The translations under genes and the position numbers were made by a program. The notes under the pieces were generated by a model. That model made no database searches, was not told the DNA's origin, and saw only the letters and a list, made by a program, of their open reading frames with translations. From NCBI GenBank assembly GCA_012521105.1, contig JAAYNA010000178.1, forward strand, positions 1-36,025: a stretch of DNA of 36,025 nt, written 5' to 3'. The stretch comes from Clostridiaceae bacterium. Lineage in GTDB: Bacteria > Bacillota > Clostridia > DSM-8532. This document shows, one piece after another, positions 16,705 to 24,624 of the stretch (positions are counted from its first letter, which is position 1; every line of letters begins with the position of its first letter).

Positions 16705-17613
16705 TTATCCATTCATCATCCTCAGTAACCTTAAATAATGATTAGCCTCACGAAGTACATGATCAGCCAGAAGCGGGGGAATAATGGATTTTATTCTGCA
16801 ATTTAGAATTCCTTCTGTTGCAGACCTTTTGAAATTCCTGACTCCCTCTGTAAGCTGCAGGCTTTCCCGCTTAATTTGGTTTTCATTCGTTCTTGTGCAT
16901 TCTTTTATTAATTTATCAAAGCCTTCTTCAAAGGTTTTAGCAGTTTTTTTCAGATTTCTTTCCGACGGATCAAGCAATCCATCAATAAATGCTGCATGGC
17001 CCCCCATTACATAATTCCAGAAGTTCAGCTCTTCACAAAGGGTTCTCTTTGGAAGTTCTTTATTTTGAAGAGCCTTTAACATTTCTAAGTAATACTCGGC
17101 TTCATCGGTAATATGGTCAAGTATCTCTTCATACATGTTAATAAATATTTTACATTCGGTAGCCAGAGCCAATACTCTTTTTTGGAAGTTGATTACCCTT
17201 TCAGTCAGATTTATTGATCTTTGGTTTAAGTCTCTGACTATTCTTTCTGATGATTCTCTGAAATAATTGTCTGGAAAACTTGAAAGCCCCACTAATTCAT
17301 ATTCGGCTTTGGTAATCTCTGTGTTTAACCTTGCCCCTGTTAACATTGAATTTACTTCTTCTGCCCTTAAAGTATACGGAGTTACAAGCTCATTTGAATT
17401 AATAACACTTTCCGAAACAGCTCTGTTTGCATAGTGTACAGTTTCTGCCAGAAGTTGCTCGAATCCCTCTTTTAATGCTTCTGCTTCGGCAATGAGTGCT
17501 GTTTCAACAGGGGTTAAACTAATTTCAATAAAAAATGAGTGTCCTTTCATGATCCTTTGGAAGAAGAGGTTTGTCTCTAGTGAAATCCTTATAAATTCCT
17601 GATTTGACAGCAA
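16705..17613 (-). CDS. DUF2935 helical-bundle protein
   Basis: This protein matches the DUF2935 pattern, a Firmicutes family of paired ferritin-like four-helix bundles with probable metal-binding His and Glu residues; the function is unknown. Two halves echo each other: LFFQRIMKGHSFFIEISL with FWNYVMGGHAAFIDGLL, and ILDHITDEAEYYLEML with LADHVLREANHYLRLL. An ATG at 17643 is in frame but has no ribosome site. AAAGGAGA lies 9 bases before a TTG at 17613, and the resulting start (LSNQEFIRISLETN) matches how family members begin, so I prefer that start, giving 302 residues. It is monocistronic. Confidence 0.8.
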   Translation of the reverse strand: MLSNQEFIRISLETNLFFQRIMKGHSFFIEISLTPVETALIAEAEALKEGFEQLLAETVHYANRAVSESVINSNELVTPYTLRAEEVNSMLTGARLNTEITKAEYELVGLSSFPDNYFRESSERIVRDLNQRSINLTERVINFQKRVLALATECKIFINMYEEILDHITDEAEYYLEMLKALQNKELPKRTLCEELNFWNYVMGGHAAFIDGLLDPSERNLKKTAKTFEEGFDKLIKECTRTNENQIKRESLQLTEGVRNFKRSATEGILNCRIKSIIPPLLADHVLREANHYLRLLRMMNG

Positions 17614-17735
17614 TACAATTTTCTCCTTTCCCAAATATTGCATACTATATAATACTGAAGACGTTATAAAAAGTGTTTGTCTTTTTGTCTTGGTAAAAGA
17701 ACTTTATTGACTCACTTTTTGCCGCTGTTTTCCTG

Positions 17736-17744
17736 TGGTATAAT
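17736..17744 (+). promoter_or_regulatory. extended -10 element upstream of the DUF2804 gene
   Basis: TGGTATAAT (17736-17744) is a consensus extended -10 box. No -35 lies at the usual spacing (TTGACT at 17707 is 26 bases away). It is about 120 bases before the gene start. Confidence 0.4.
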
Positions 17745-17864
17745 TGAAATAAATAGTAAGTTCTCTTATATACAATTCAGAATCTTTTATGAAATATTGA
17801 TATTCAGTTTAAATACCAATGATAAATTAAATATGGGTTTTAAATAAAAGGGGGAGGTAAAATT

Positions 17865-18896
17865 ATGCAGCACGAAATTGTAAAACAGGCGCCTTTACTG
17901 GATGAACAGGGCAATGTAAGGGAAGCAGGTTATGCTAAAAAGCTGTTACCCATCTATAACCGTCAGGATATTAAGGCAAACAGCTTACGAATTAAAGAAT
18001 GGGATTATTACCTTGTATGTAATGATCACCATGCAGTGGCACTAACCGTTTCAGATATTTCGTACCTGGGCTTTGATTCCATATCCTTTTTGAACTTTGA
18101 TGAATGCTGGTATGAAACCAAAGGCACCATGCAGATAATGCCCATGGGCAAAAAAAATCTTCCTTCATCTTCGGAAGAAGGCGATGTAGAGGTTGGGAAC
18201 AGTAAATACAGAATAAAATTCAGCCATCAAAATGGTAAGCGAATTCTTGATTTTCACATGGAGCGTTTTAGTAATGAAAAACCTATCACAGGTCAGATTA
18301 TTCTCACCGATGAACCCGAAGAAAGTATGGTAATAGTCACTCCTTTCCACAAAAAAGCTCATTTCTATTACAATCAAAAGATTAACTGCATACGTGCCGA
18401 AGGTACCGTAACTGTTAACCGAAAGGAATACATATTTAATCCCGGGGAGTCCTTTGCTGTATTGGATTGGGGAAGAGGTGTGTGGACCTATAAAAATACC
18501 TGGTACTGGGGTAGTGCTTCGGGACTGGCCAACGGTGTTCCCTTTGGTTTCAACATCGGATATGGCTTTGGAGATACCTCTGCTGCAACGGAAAACATGC
18601 TGTTTTATAACGGGAAAGCCCACAAACTAAGCAACGTATACTGGCATATTCCGGTAAATGACAAGGGAAAGGAAGAATATTTGAAGCCCTGGACCTTTAC
18701 CAGTGATGACGGACGTTTTGAAATGGAATTTCAGCCCATTCTCGACCGTGCCTCCTGCATTAACGCTATTGTGATTAAGTCAGACCAGCATCAGGTGTTT
18801 GGACGTTTTTCCGGAAAAGCGATACTTGATGATGGAAAGGAAATCCTGGTTAAGAACCTTACAGGTTTTGCCGAGAAGGTCTATAACAGATGGTAG
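17865..18896 (+). CDS. DUF2804 domain protein
   Basis: A 343-residue protein that matches DUF2804, an uncharacterised family with lipocalin-like or CrtC-like beta-sandwich character. The family hallmark is the tryptophan-rich strand DWGRGVWTYKNTWYWGSASG near residue 205. Other landmarks are QAPLLDEQGNVREAGYA at the N-terminus and FGFNIGYGFGDTSAATENM. There is no signal peptide. GGGGGAGG precedes the ATG. It stands alone between two minus-strand genes. No enzymatic role is established for the family, so I give none. Confidence 0.85.
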   Translation: MQHEIVKQAPLLDEQGNVREAGYAKKLLPIYNRQDIKANSLRIKEWDYYLVCNDHHAVALTVSDISYLGFDSISFLNFDECWYETKGTMQIMPMGKKNLPSSSEEGDVEVGNSKYRIKFSHQNGKRILDFHMERFSNEKPITGQIILTDEPEESMVIVTPFHKKAHFYYNQKINCIRAEGTVTVNRKEYIFNPGESFAVLDWGRGVWTYKNTWYWGSASGLANGVPFGFNIGYGFGDTSAATENMLFYNGKAHKLSNVYWHIPVNDKGKEEYLKPWTFTSDDGRFEMEFQPILDRASCINAIVIKSDQHQVFGRFSGKAILDDGKEILVKNLTGFAEKVYNRW

Positions 18897-18912
18897 GACT
18901 TCTATTGATAAA

Positions 18913-18945
18913 AAGGCGGGAAGTAAATAATTTACAACCCGCCTT
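18913..18945 (-). terminator. intrinsic terminator of the thrS transcript (probably bidirectional)
   Basis: An 8-bp GC-rich stem (18913-18920 with 18938-18945) has an inner 5-bp AT stem. Read on the minus strand it is followed by five Ts, so it ends thrS; it may also stop the DUF2804 transcript. Confidence 0.78.
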
Positions 18946-18951
18946 AATTAA

Positions 18952-20715
18952 CTAATCCATTATATATTTCGGTTCGCCCATGTCCAGCTCCGGTTTTATT
19001 TTTTTCAGGAAGCTGTCTAACGACATAAAACCAAGATTACCTTCTTTTCTTGATCGTACTGACAAGCCGTTCATTTCAACTTCTTTATCCCCAATAATTA
19101 ATATAACCGGGATTTTCTCAAGTTCCATTCTTCGTATCTTTGTTCCCATTTTGTCATTTCCGGAGTCGTAGTTAACCCTTAGTCCCAGTCTTTTTAATTT
19201 CACAGACAGTTCTCTGCAATAATCTTTATGACGGCTGCTGACAGGAACAATTCCAATTTGAACAGGCGCAAACCACAGTGGAAAATCCCCGTTATAATGT
19301 TCAATAAGCATTGCAAAGAATCTTTCCAGGCTTCCGAATAATGCCCTGTGTACCATCAGCGGAGTATGTTTTAAGCCATCGTAGCCGGTATATTTCATAT
19401 TGAATCTTTCCGGAAGATTGAAGTCAAATTGAATGGTACTGCACTGCCACTCTCTTCCTAAAGCATCCCGCAGCTTTAAATCTATTTTTGGACCATAAAA
19501 TGCTCCACCGCCTTCATCAATCTCATATTCCAAACCAGCCCGAATTACTGCGTCCTTTAGTATATCAATTGCATTGTTCCAGTCATCCTCGCTGCCTATC
19601 GACTTATGTGGTTTTGTTGCCACATATGCCTTAAAATCGTCTAGTCCGAAGGAACGCAAAATATACAGCGAAAACTTAAGTGCATTGAAAACCTCATCAT
19701 TAGCCTGTTCTGGAGTGCAAATTATATGAGCGTCGTCCTGAGTAAATCCTCTTACTCTCGTAAGCCCTTGCAGTGTTCCCGACAGTTCATACCGGTATAC
19801 TGTAGCGTACTCAGCATAGCGAACTGGCAGATCTTTATATGAACGTAGTGAGCTGTTATATATCATTACATGGAAAGGGCAGCTCATTGGTTTAAGATAG
19901 TATTCTTCACTGTCTATTTCAATAGGACTGTACATTGAATCCTTATAAAATTGAAGATGTCCAGAGGTTTTCCACAGTTCAGACCGTCCTATATGGGGTG
20001 TATAGACCCATTCATAACCATTAAGAACATGTGCTGACTGGCTGAACTTTTCCAGCAGGTATCTGACCATAGCGCCCTTCGGATGCCATAAAACAAGACC
20101 TTGCCCAATATCCTGAGAAGAACTGAAGAAGTTAAGTTGTTTTCCAAGGTTTCTATGATCACGTTTACTTGCCTCTTCTATTTTGCTAATATATATTTCC
20201 AGCTCTTTTTCGTTTTCCCAGGCTGTTCCATAAATCCGTTGGAGCATGGCTTTGTTAGCATCTCCTTTCCAATATGCTCCTGAGAAACTCATCAGTTTGA
20301 AAGCCTGTAAATCCAACTCTTTCAACGAGGATAAAAGCGGACCATTGCACAGATCAAAAAAACGACCGATTCTGCATATGGTTATCATAGAGTTCTCCGG
20401 GATTTGAGAAAGCTCGTTTATTAACTCAAGTTTATATGGCTGATCGCAAAACATATGGCGAGCCTCATCTATACTGACAGACTCAGATTTTACCTGGTAT
20501 CCTCTTTTAATTATTTCTCGAATTTTTTCTTCTATTTGGTTTATATCTTCTAAAACCAAAGGTCGTGATAATTCAAAATCGTAAAAGAATTCATTTTCGG
20601 AAACTGTTCCTGTTCCCAATTTGACTTTGCTGAAAACTTCATTAACAGCAAATGCCAAAACAAGAGTCATAGTATGTTTTATTTTATATAACTTTTCATT
20701 TATAATGTGGCTCAT
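18952..20715 (-). CDS. thrS: threonyl-tRNA synthetase lacking TGS domain, degenerate editing site
   Basis: Class II ThrRS, which charges tRNA-Thr. The catalytic core is complete: zinc ligands C279 (KPMSCPFH), H330 (FTQDDAH) and H456 (MVHRALFGSLERF) have the same spacing as E. coli C334, H385 and H511. The anticodon domain follows (VQIGIVPVSSRHKDY). Two features are unusual. The N-terminal TGS domain is absent. In the editing domain, positions matching E. coli H73, H77, C182 and H186 are H14, L18, C123 and L127, so two of four ligands are lost and editing of Ser-tRNA is probably defective. I chose the ATG at 20715 because AAAGGAG lies 6 bases before it; an upstream ATG at 20748 lacks a site. 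Length is 587 residues. A T-box leader lies upstream. It may be a second, specialised ThrRS. Confidence 0.92.
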   Translation of the reverse strand: MSHIINEKLYKIKHTMTLVLAFAVNEVFSKVKLGTGTVSENEFFYDFELSRPLVLEDINQIEEKIREIIKRGYQVKSESVSIDEARHMFCDQPYKLELINELSQIPENSMITICRIGRFFDLCNGPLLSSLKELDLQAFKLMSFSGAYWKGDANKAMLQRIYGTAWENEKELEIYISKIEEASKRDHRNLGKQLNFFSSSQDIGQGLVLWHPKGAMVRYLLEKFSQSAHVLNGYEWVYTPHIGRSELWKTSGHLQFYKDSMYSPIEIDSEEYYLKPMSCPFHVMIYNSSLRSYKDLPVRYAEYATVYRYELSGTLQGLTRVRGFTQDDAHIICTPEQANDEVFNALKFSLYILRSFGLDDFKAYVATKPHKSIGSEDDWNNAIDILKDAVIRAGLEYEIDEGGGAFYGPKIDLKLRDALGREWQCSTIQFDFNLPERFNMKYTGYDGLKHTPLMVHRALFGSLERFFAMLIEHYNGDFPLWFAPVQIGIVPVSSRHKDYCRELSVKLKRLGLRVNYDSGNDKMGTKIRRMELEKIPVILIIGDKEVEMNGLSVRSRKEGNLGFMSLDSFLKKIKPELDMGEPKYIMD

Positions 20716-20756
20716 AAAACACTCCTTTATCATTTTTCTTGCCTTCAATACCTTAG

Positions 20757-20903
20757 GTAAATGAAGACAAAATAGAATTAGCTTACCGTAATGCCCGTGG
20801 CGTTAAGCGTTTTTGCTAGGCAGCACACAAAACGCGCAAAGAAGATGCTTTAGCGACGCGTTATGGCGAACAGTTTGTGCAAGCTGTCATTAAAAAACGA
20901 TAA
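20757..20903 (+). pseudogene. short gene remnant between T-box leader and thrS
   Basis: On the plus strand a frame reads VNEDKIELAYRNARGVKRFC, then one TAG at 20817-20819, then AAHKTRKEDALATRYGEQ and FVQAVIKKR to a TAA at 20901-20903. Codon choice (GCC, CGT, GGC, GCG, ACG) and higher GC differ from the neighbours. It looks like the decayed C-terminus of an acquired gene, which I cannot name. It could be chance. Confidence 0.35.
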
Positions 20904-21021
20904 AACAGCGACAAGTTATACTACCCGAACAGTCTGAAAAACATATAATGTTGCCATCATAAGTAAGACATACAGAAACATACAACATTTTTCTCACAGT
21001 TCATACACCACCTTCCGGGTA

Positions 21022-21276
21022 TAATAAAAAACTCCCATCCCATAAAGGGATGAGAGTATTTCTCACGGTTCCACCCAAATTACAGCTACATTAAGCAGCT
21101 GTCACTCATTATGATTATAACGGAATCACCGGTTATACTTACTGCTAGTTCAGTATACTGCTTAAAGGGGGTTTTCAATTTTCCATGTTTAGAAGTGCTC
21201 TCAGCCACCGACACTTCATCTCTGATAAACTGGGTAAAATTTACTCGTCCTTGTCATTGCATTTGCCTTTATATTT
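21022..21276 (-). promoter_or_regulatory. T-box riboswitch leader, probably threonine-specific, for thrS
   Basis: Read on the minus strand, the conserved T-box GGGTGGAACCGTGAG occupies 21077 to 21063. It is followed by a terminator stem (about 21057 to 21031) and a run of six Ts. Upstream is a Stem I with a GGTGG-containing distal loop closed by GAAGTG/CACTTC. A candidate specifier is ACC (Thr) at 21172-21170, in the context GAAAACCCCC before TTTAAGCAG. Uncharged tRNA should favour antitermination. The leader is unusually far (about 305 bases) from the thrS start. Confidence 0.85.
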
Positions 21277-21282
21277 TTGAAT

Positions 21283-21311
21283 ATTATAGCAGGTTTACCT
21301 TCTAAAAGTAA
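21283..21311 (-). promoter_or_regulatory. candidate promoter of the T-box leader
   Basis: On the minus strand a consensus TATAAT (21288-21283) lies 17 bases after a weak -35, TTACTT (21311-21306). It is placed correctly to start transcription just before Stem I. Confidence 0.5.
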
Positions 21312-21687
21312 AGTTAAATTTTAAATTCGGATTAAGCTATGGAGAGATTTTAATTTTATATCCAACACCTATTTTGAATTACATATAACACCATGTCGCA
21401 TATTCAGATAATATTGGAAGAAATGGCCATACGTCAAAGGAAAGCTGAAAGACGGGCAAGCAGTTTTACATTTTAAATGTAAGTTGATTTTATATTCAAA
21501 CATGTGGATGAAGTGGTTTAAATAACGCACATTTATTTTATTGATTTAAATGTTAAGCTGTGCAATAATATATTAAGTGAAGTTGGGCATTTTTTGAAAT
21601 ATGCGATGACTGTTTTATTTCAAAAGTTTTTGGAATAAATAAGAACAGTATAAGAAAGGGTTAGCTTTACTGTGAACATAAAAATAA
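21312..21687. other. AT-rich intergenic region before the MetRS-like gene
   Basis: I see no RNA gene or riboswitch here. One 27-codon plus-strand frame (21393-21476, containing EEMAIRQRKAERRASSF) lacks a ribosome site and is probably not translated. Confidence 0.4.
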
Positions 21688-23784
21688 ATGGACAAAAGAG
21701 GGGATGATTTACTTGGGACAGAAATGAACAATAGGAATTTAAAAAATACCGAATGCAAAATAGAGAACAAAAAGGATTGTAAGGGTATGGATGAAATGAC
21801 TTCTAACAGACCTAATTTTCCTAAAAGAGCAGTTATTACAGCGGGAATGCCTTATGGAAATAAAGAATTACATCTTGGCCACATCGGTGGTGTTTTTGTG
21901 CATGCCGATACTTTTGCACGGTTTCTTCGGGACCGCATAGGAAAAGAGAACGTAATTTTTGTTTCAGGAACCGACTGTTATGGTTCTCCCATATTGGAGA
22001 ATTATCGCCAGTTGGTTGAAAGCGGTGAATTTGAAGGAACCATAGACGAATTCGTAAAACTTAATCATGATCTTCAAAAAGAAGTACTGGATGAGTACTT
22101 TATTGACATAAGCCTTTTTGCAGCTTCAAGCTTTGGCCCGGCTGCTGAGATTCATCATGAATTTTCCAAGGAGTTCATTAACAGATTGTATGAAAACGGA
22201 CACCTGGTGAAAATGACTACGTCTCAATTCTATGATCCCGAACTTGGTGTTTTTCTTAACGGCCGGCAGGTAGTTGGCAGATGTCCTATTGAAGGTTGCA
22301 AATCAGAAAGAGGTTATGCAGATGAATGTGCTTTAGGGCATCAATATATGCCTGCAGATCTTATTAATCCAAAGAGTACTCTTACAGGTAAAAGACCTGA
22401 AATGAGGGATGTGACCAACTGGTATTTCAAGCTTGACAGTTTTCGCGACCTGTTAATCCAGTGGGTAGAGAAGCTTGAGAATGATGAAAGTTCCAGAAAA
22501 TTTGTTATTAACAGTATAAAAGAATTCCTGGAACCTCCGGTTATATATGTAAAGAGAGAATTCCTTGATATATTAGACTCAATACAGGGTAATTTACCCG
22601 ATTATTCTTTAATAGATGAGGGAAAATCCTCTGTTATAATGTCTTTCGATTGTTTGGAGAAAAGAGAGAGAGCATCCTTAATACTTGCTGAAAACGGGGT
22701 ACGCTTCCGCACAGGGAAAACTCTTGTACCATTCAGGCTTACCGGTAATATAGAATGGGGAGTACCTGCTCCATGTATTGAAGGACTGGATGGCCTTACA
22801 ATTTGGGTTTGGCCCGAATCTCTGTGGGCACCAATATCATTTACAATGACATATCTTGGGATGAACAATGAAGATAAGAATAAGTGGAAAGAATGGTGGT
22901 GCTCCAAGGATTCACAGGTCTATCAGTTCCTTGGTGAGGATAACGTATATTTTTATGGTCCTGCCGAAATGGCAATGTTTATGGCTCAGCAAGGCAAAGA
23001 ACCTTCTGCTGAACCCAGTGAGGGTGATTTGCAAATACCGAAGCTTATTGTTAATAACCATATTCTATTTCTAAACAAAAAAGCAAGCAGCAGCGGAAAA
23101 ATTAAGCCACCTTCAGCAAAGGATTTACTAGAACACTATACGCCTGAACAATTAAGGGCACATTTCCTTGGTTTAGGGCTTGGAATCAGAAGTGTAGGTT
23201 TTCAGCCAAAACCATTTAATCCTGCAGCTTCAGAAAAGGACAGTGATCCTGTCCTGAAAGAGGGGAATTTACTTACAAATGTATTTAACAGGGCTGTCAG
23301 GTCTTGTTTCTACACAGCACAGAAATACAGCGAAGGAAAAATTCCTATAAGGGACATTAGTGAAGATATTATAAAAGAGTCTAATGAAACCATCCTTGAA
23401 TATGAAAGGTTAATGTTCAGATTTGAATTCCACCAGGTTATGAACCTGATGGATACCTATATCCGAAACATGAATAAATACTGGTCAAAAACAATCAGGG
23501 AAGCTGAAACAGAAAATAATGATGATTTAAGATTACAGGTATTGGCCGACACTTTCCATATGGTACGTACAGCAGCTGTTCTTATGCATCCTATTGCTCC
23601 GAAGGGAACCGAAATGATACGGGAATACCTTAATGTAGGAGAAGAGCTGTGGAGCTGGGACAGGATATTCGACCCGATATATTCCTTTATGGATAATCCC
23701 GAAGAACACAAGCTGAAATACCTTAAACCAAGGGTTGATTTTTTTAAGAAGCATCCAAGTCAAATTAGCCAATACGAAAAATAA
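21688..23784 (+). CDS. MetRS-like class I aminoacyl-tRNA synthetase, non-canonical
   Basis: The protein has the layout of methionyl-tRNA synthetase: HLGH (62-65), a zinc knuckle (C199, C204, C214, H218), a catalytic fold and an alpha-helical anticodon domain. Several key sites differ. The KMSKS loop reads KASSSGK (465-471), losing the second lysine. The methionine-pocket strand, YVWxDAPIGY in MetRS, reads WVWPESLWAP. The anticodon-domain NKY...PW motif reads NKYWSKTIRE, without PW. Residues about 284-345 look like an insertion, and there is no C-terminal tRNA-binding (EMAP-type) domain. Start choice is uncertain: ATG 21688 has no clear ribosome site, and 21724 or 21787 are alternatives. It is divergent from thrS. 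It may have changed specificity or a non-translational role. Confidence 0.8.
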   Translation: MDKRGDDLLGTEMNNRNLKNTECKIENKKDCKGMDEMTSNRPNFPKRAVITAGMPYGNKELHLGHIGGVFVHADTFARFLRDRIGKENVIFVSGTDCYGSPILENYRQLVESGEFEGTIDEFVKLNHDLQKEVLDEYFIDISLFAASSFGPAAEIHHEFSKEFINRLYENGHLVKMTTSQFYDPELGVFLNGRQVVGRCPIEGCKSERGYADECALGHQYMPADLINPKSTLTGKRPEMRDVTNWYFKLDSFRDLLIQWVEKLENDESSRKFVINSIKEFLEPPVIYVKREFLDILDSIQGNLPDYSLIDEGKSSVIMSFDCLEKRERASLILAENGVRFRTGKTLVPFRLTGNIEWGVPAPCIEGLDGLTIWVWPESLWAPISFTMTYLGMNNEDKNKWKEWWCSKDSQVYQFLGEDNVYFYGPAEMAMFMAQQGKEPSAEPSEGDLQIPKLIVNNHILFLNKKASSSGKIKPPSAKDLLEHYTPEQLRAHFLGLGLGIRSVGFQPKPFNPAASEKDSDPVLKEGNLLTNVFNRAVRSCFYTAQKYSEGKIPIRDISEDIIKESNETILEYERLMFRFEFHQVMNLMDTYIRNMNKYWSKTIREAETENNDDLRLQVLADTFHMVRTAAVLMHPIAPKGTEMIREYLNVGEELWSWDRIFDPIYSFMDNPEEHKLKYLKPRVDFFKKHPSQISQYEK

Positions 23785-23797
23785 AATCTTTGATAAC

Positions 23798-23828
23798 GGT
23801 GGAGACAAAACTCCACCTTTTTATTTTA
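23798..23828 (+). terminator. intrinsic terminator after the MetRS-like gene
   Basis: A perfect 7-bp stem (23798-23804 with 23811-23817) has a 6-base loop and is followed by TTTTTATTTTA. It is a classical rho-independent terminator. Confidence 0.85.
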
Positions 23829-24032
23829 TTACCAGCCTCATATATAAGCCCGTTCCCGCTTCTTACAAGGCGTTTTCTCAGGCCACAAATACTGTCAAAA
23901 TACTTGAACACTTACATTAATATTAATTTTATGATAGAATATAGATATAGTTAAAACACTGTTTCTCTGTTTTAAGATTGATGAACTCAATAGATTTGGT
24001 TCTTGTAGACATATAAAATTAAGGAGGAAGTA

Positions 24033-24527
24033 ATGTTCAAAATTAACGACTATGTTATTTACAATTCAATGGGAGTCTATAAAATTATCGATATTAGAGA
24101 AGAAAAGGATATTAATGATAATGATACGGAATATTATATTCTGAAGCCAGTTTATGGGAACAATCTGACAATTAAAACACCGGTTAACAATACAAAAGTT
24201 TTTATGAGAGAAATTCTAAAAAAAGAGGAAGTACTGACATTAATAAAATCATTGCCAGAGCAGGAAACTGCTTGGATAGATGATGACAGGAAGAGAAGCG
24301 AAGCATTTAAAGCTTCTTTAAAAACAGGTGATAGTGAGGAATGGGCGAAGCTTATCAAGACCATATATTTAGAAAAACAAAAAAAGTCTGTTGACGGCAA
24401 GAAATTAATGAAGGCAGATGAAGACATTATGAAGATTGCTGAAAAAAATCTTTACGAAGAATTTGCCGTAGCATTAAATATACAACCTGAAGAAGTGGTT
24501 TCATATATACTTGAACATGTGTCCTGA
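24033..24527 (+). CDS. CarD/CdnL/TRCF-type transcription regulator
   Basis: A 164-residue CarD-like protein. The N-terminal RNA-polymerase-interacting Tudor-like domain begins FKINDYVIYNSMGVYKI and includes YYILKPVYGNNLTIKTPV. The helical C-terminal half carries the LYEEFAVALNI segment typical of CdnL proteins. CarD/CdnL proteins bind the RNA polymerase beta subunit and stabilise open promoter complexes. AAGGAGGAAG precedes the ATG. The gene stands alone between the MetRS-like gene and the convergent chemoreceptor gene. Confidence 0.87.
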   Translation: MFKINDYVIYNSMGVYKIIDIREEKDINDNDTEYYILKPVYGNNLTIKTPVNNTKVFMREILKKEEVLTLIKSLPEQETAWIDDDRKRSEAFKASLKTGDSEEWAKLIKTIYLEKQKKSVDGKKLMKADEDIMKIAEKNLYEEFAVALNIQPEEVVSYILEHVS

Positions 24528-24583
24528 TGAGTGCTGAAAACCCGATTATTAAACTTTTTGACAGTTTGAGCTTTTATGTAAAA

Positions 24584-24611
24584 AAGGCCGGAAGATATTT
24601 CTTCCGGCCTT
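24584..24611 (-). terminator. terminator between carD-like and chemoreceptor genes
   Basis: A perfect 11-bp stem (24584-24594 with 24601-24611) has a 6-base loop. On the minus strand it is followed by a run of Ts, so it serves the chemoreceptor; the stem could also stop the plus-strand gene. Confidence 0.85.
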
Positions 24612-24624
24612 CTGTGGTTAAGGA

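Noticed and set aside
21672-21707. 12-codon GTG frame ahead of the MetRS-like gene
   Set aside because: It has a plausible AAGAAAGGG upstream, but is too short, overlaps the candidate start and has no specific pattern.
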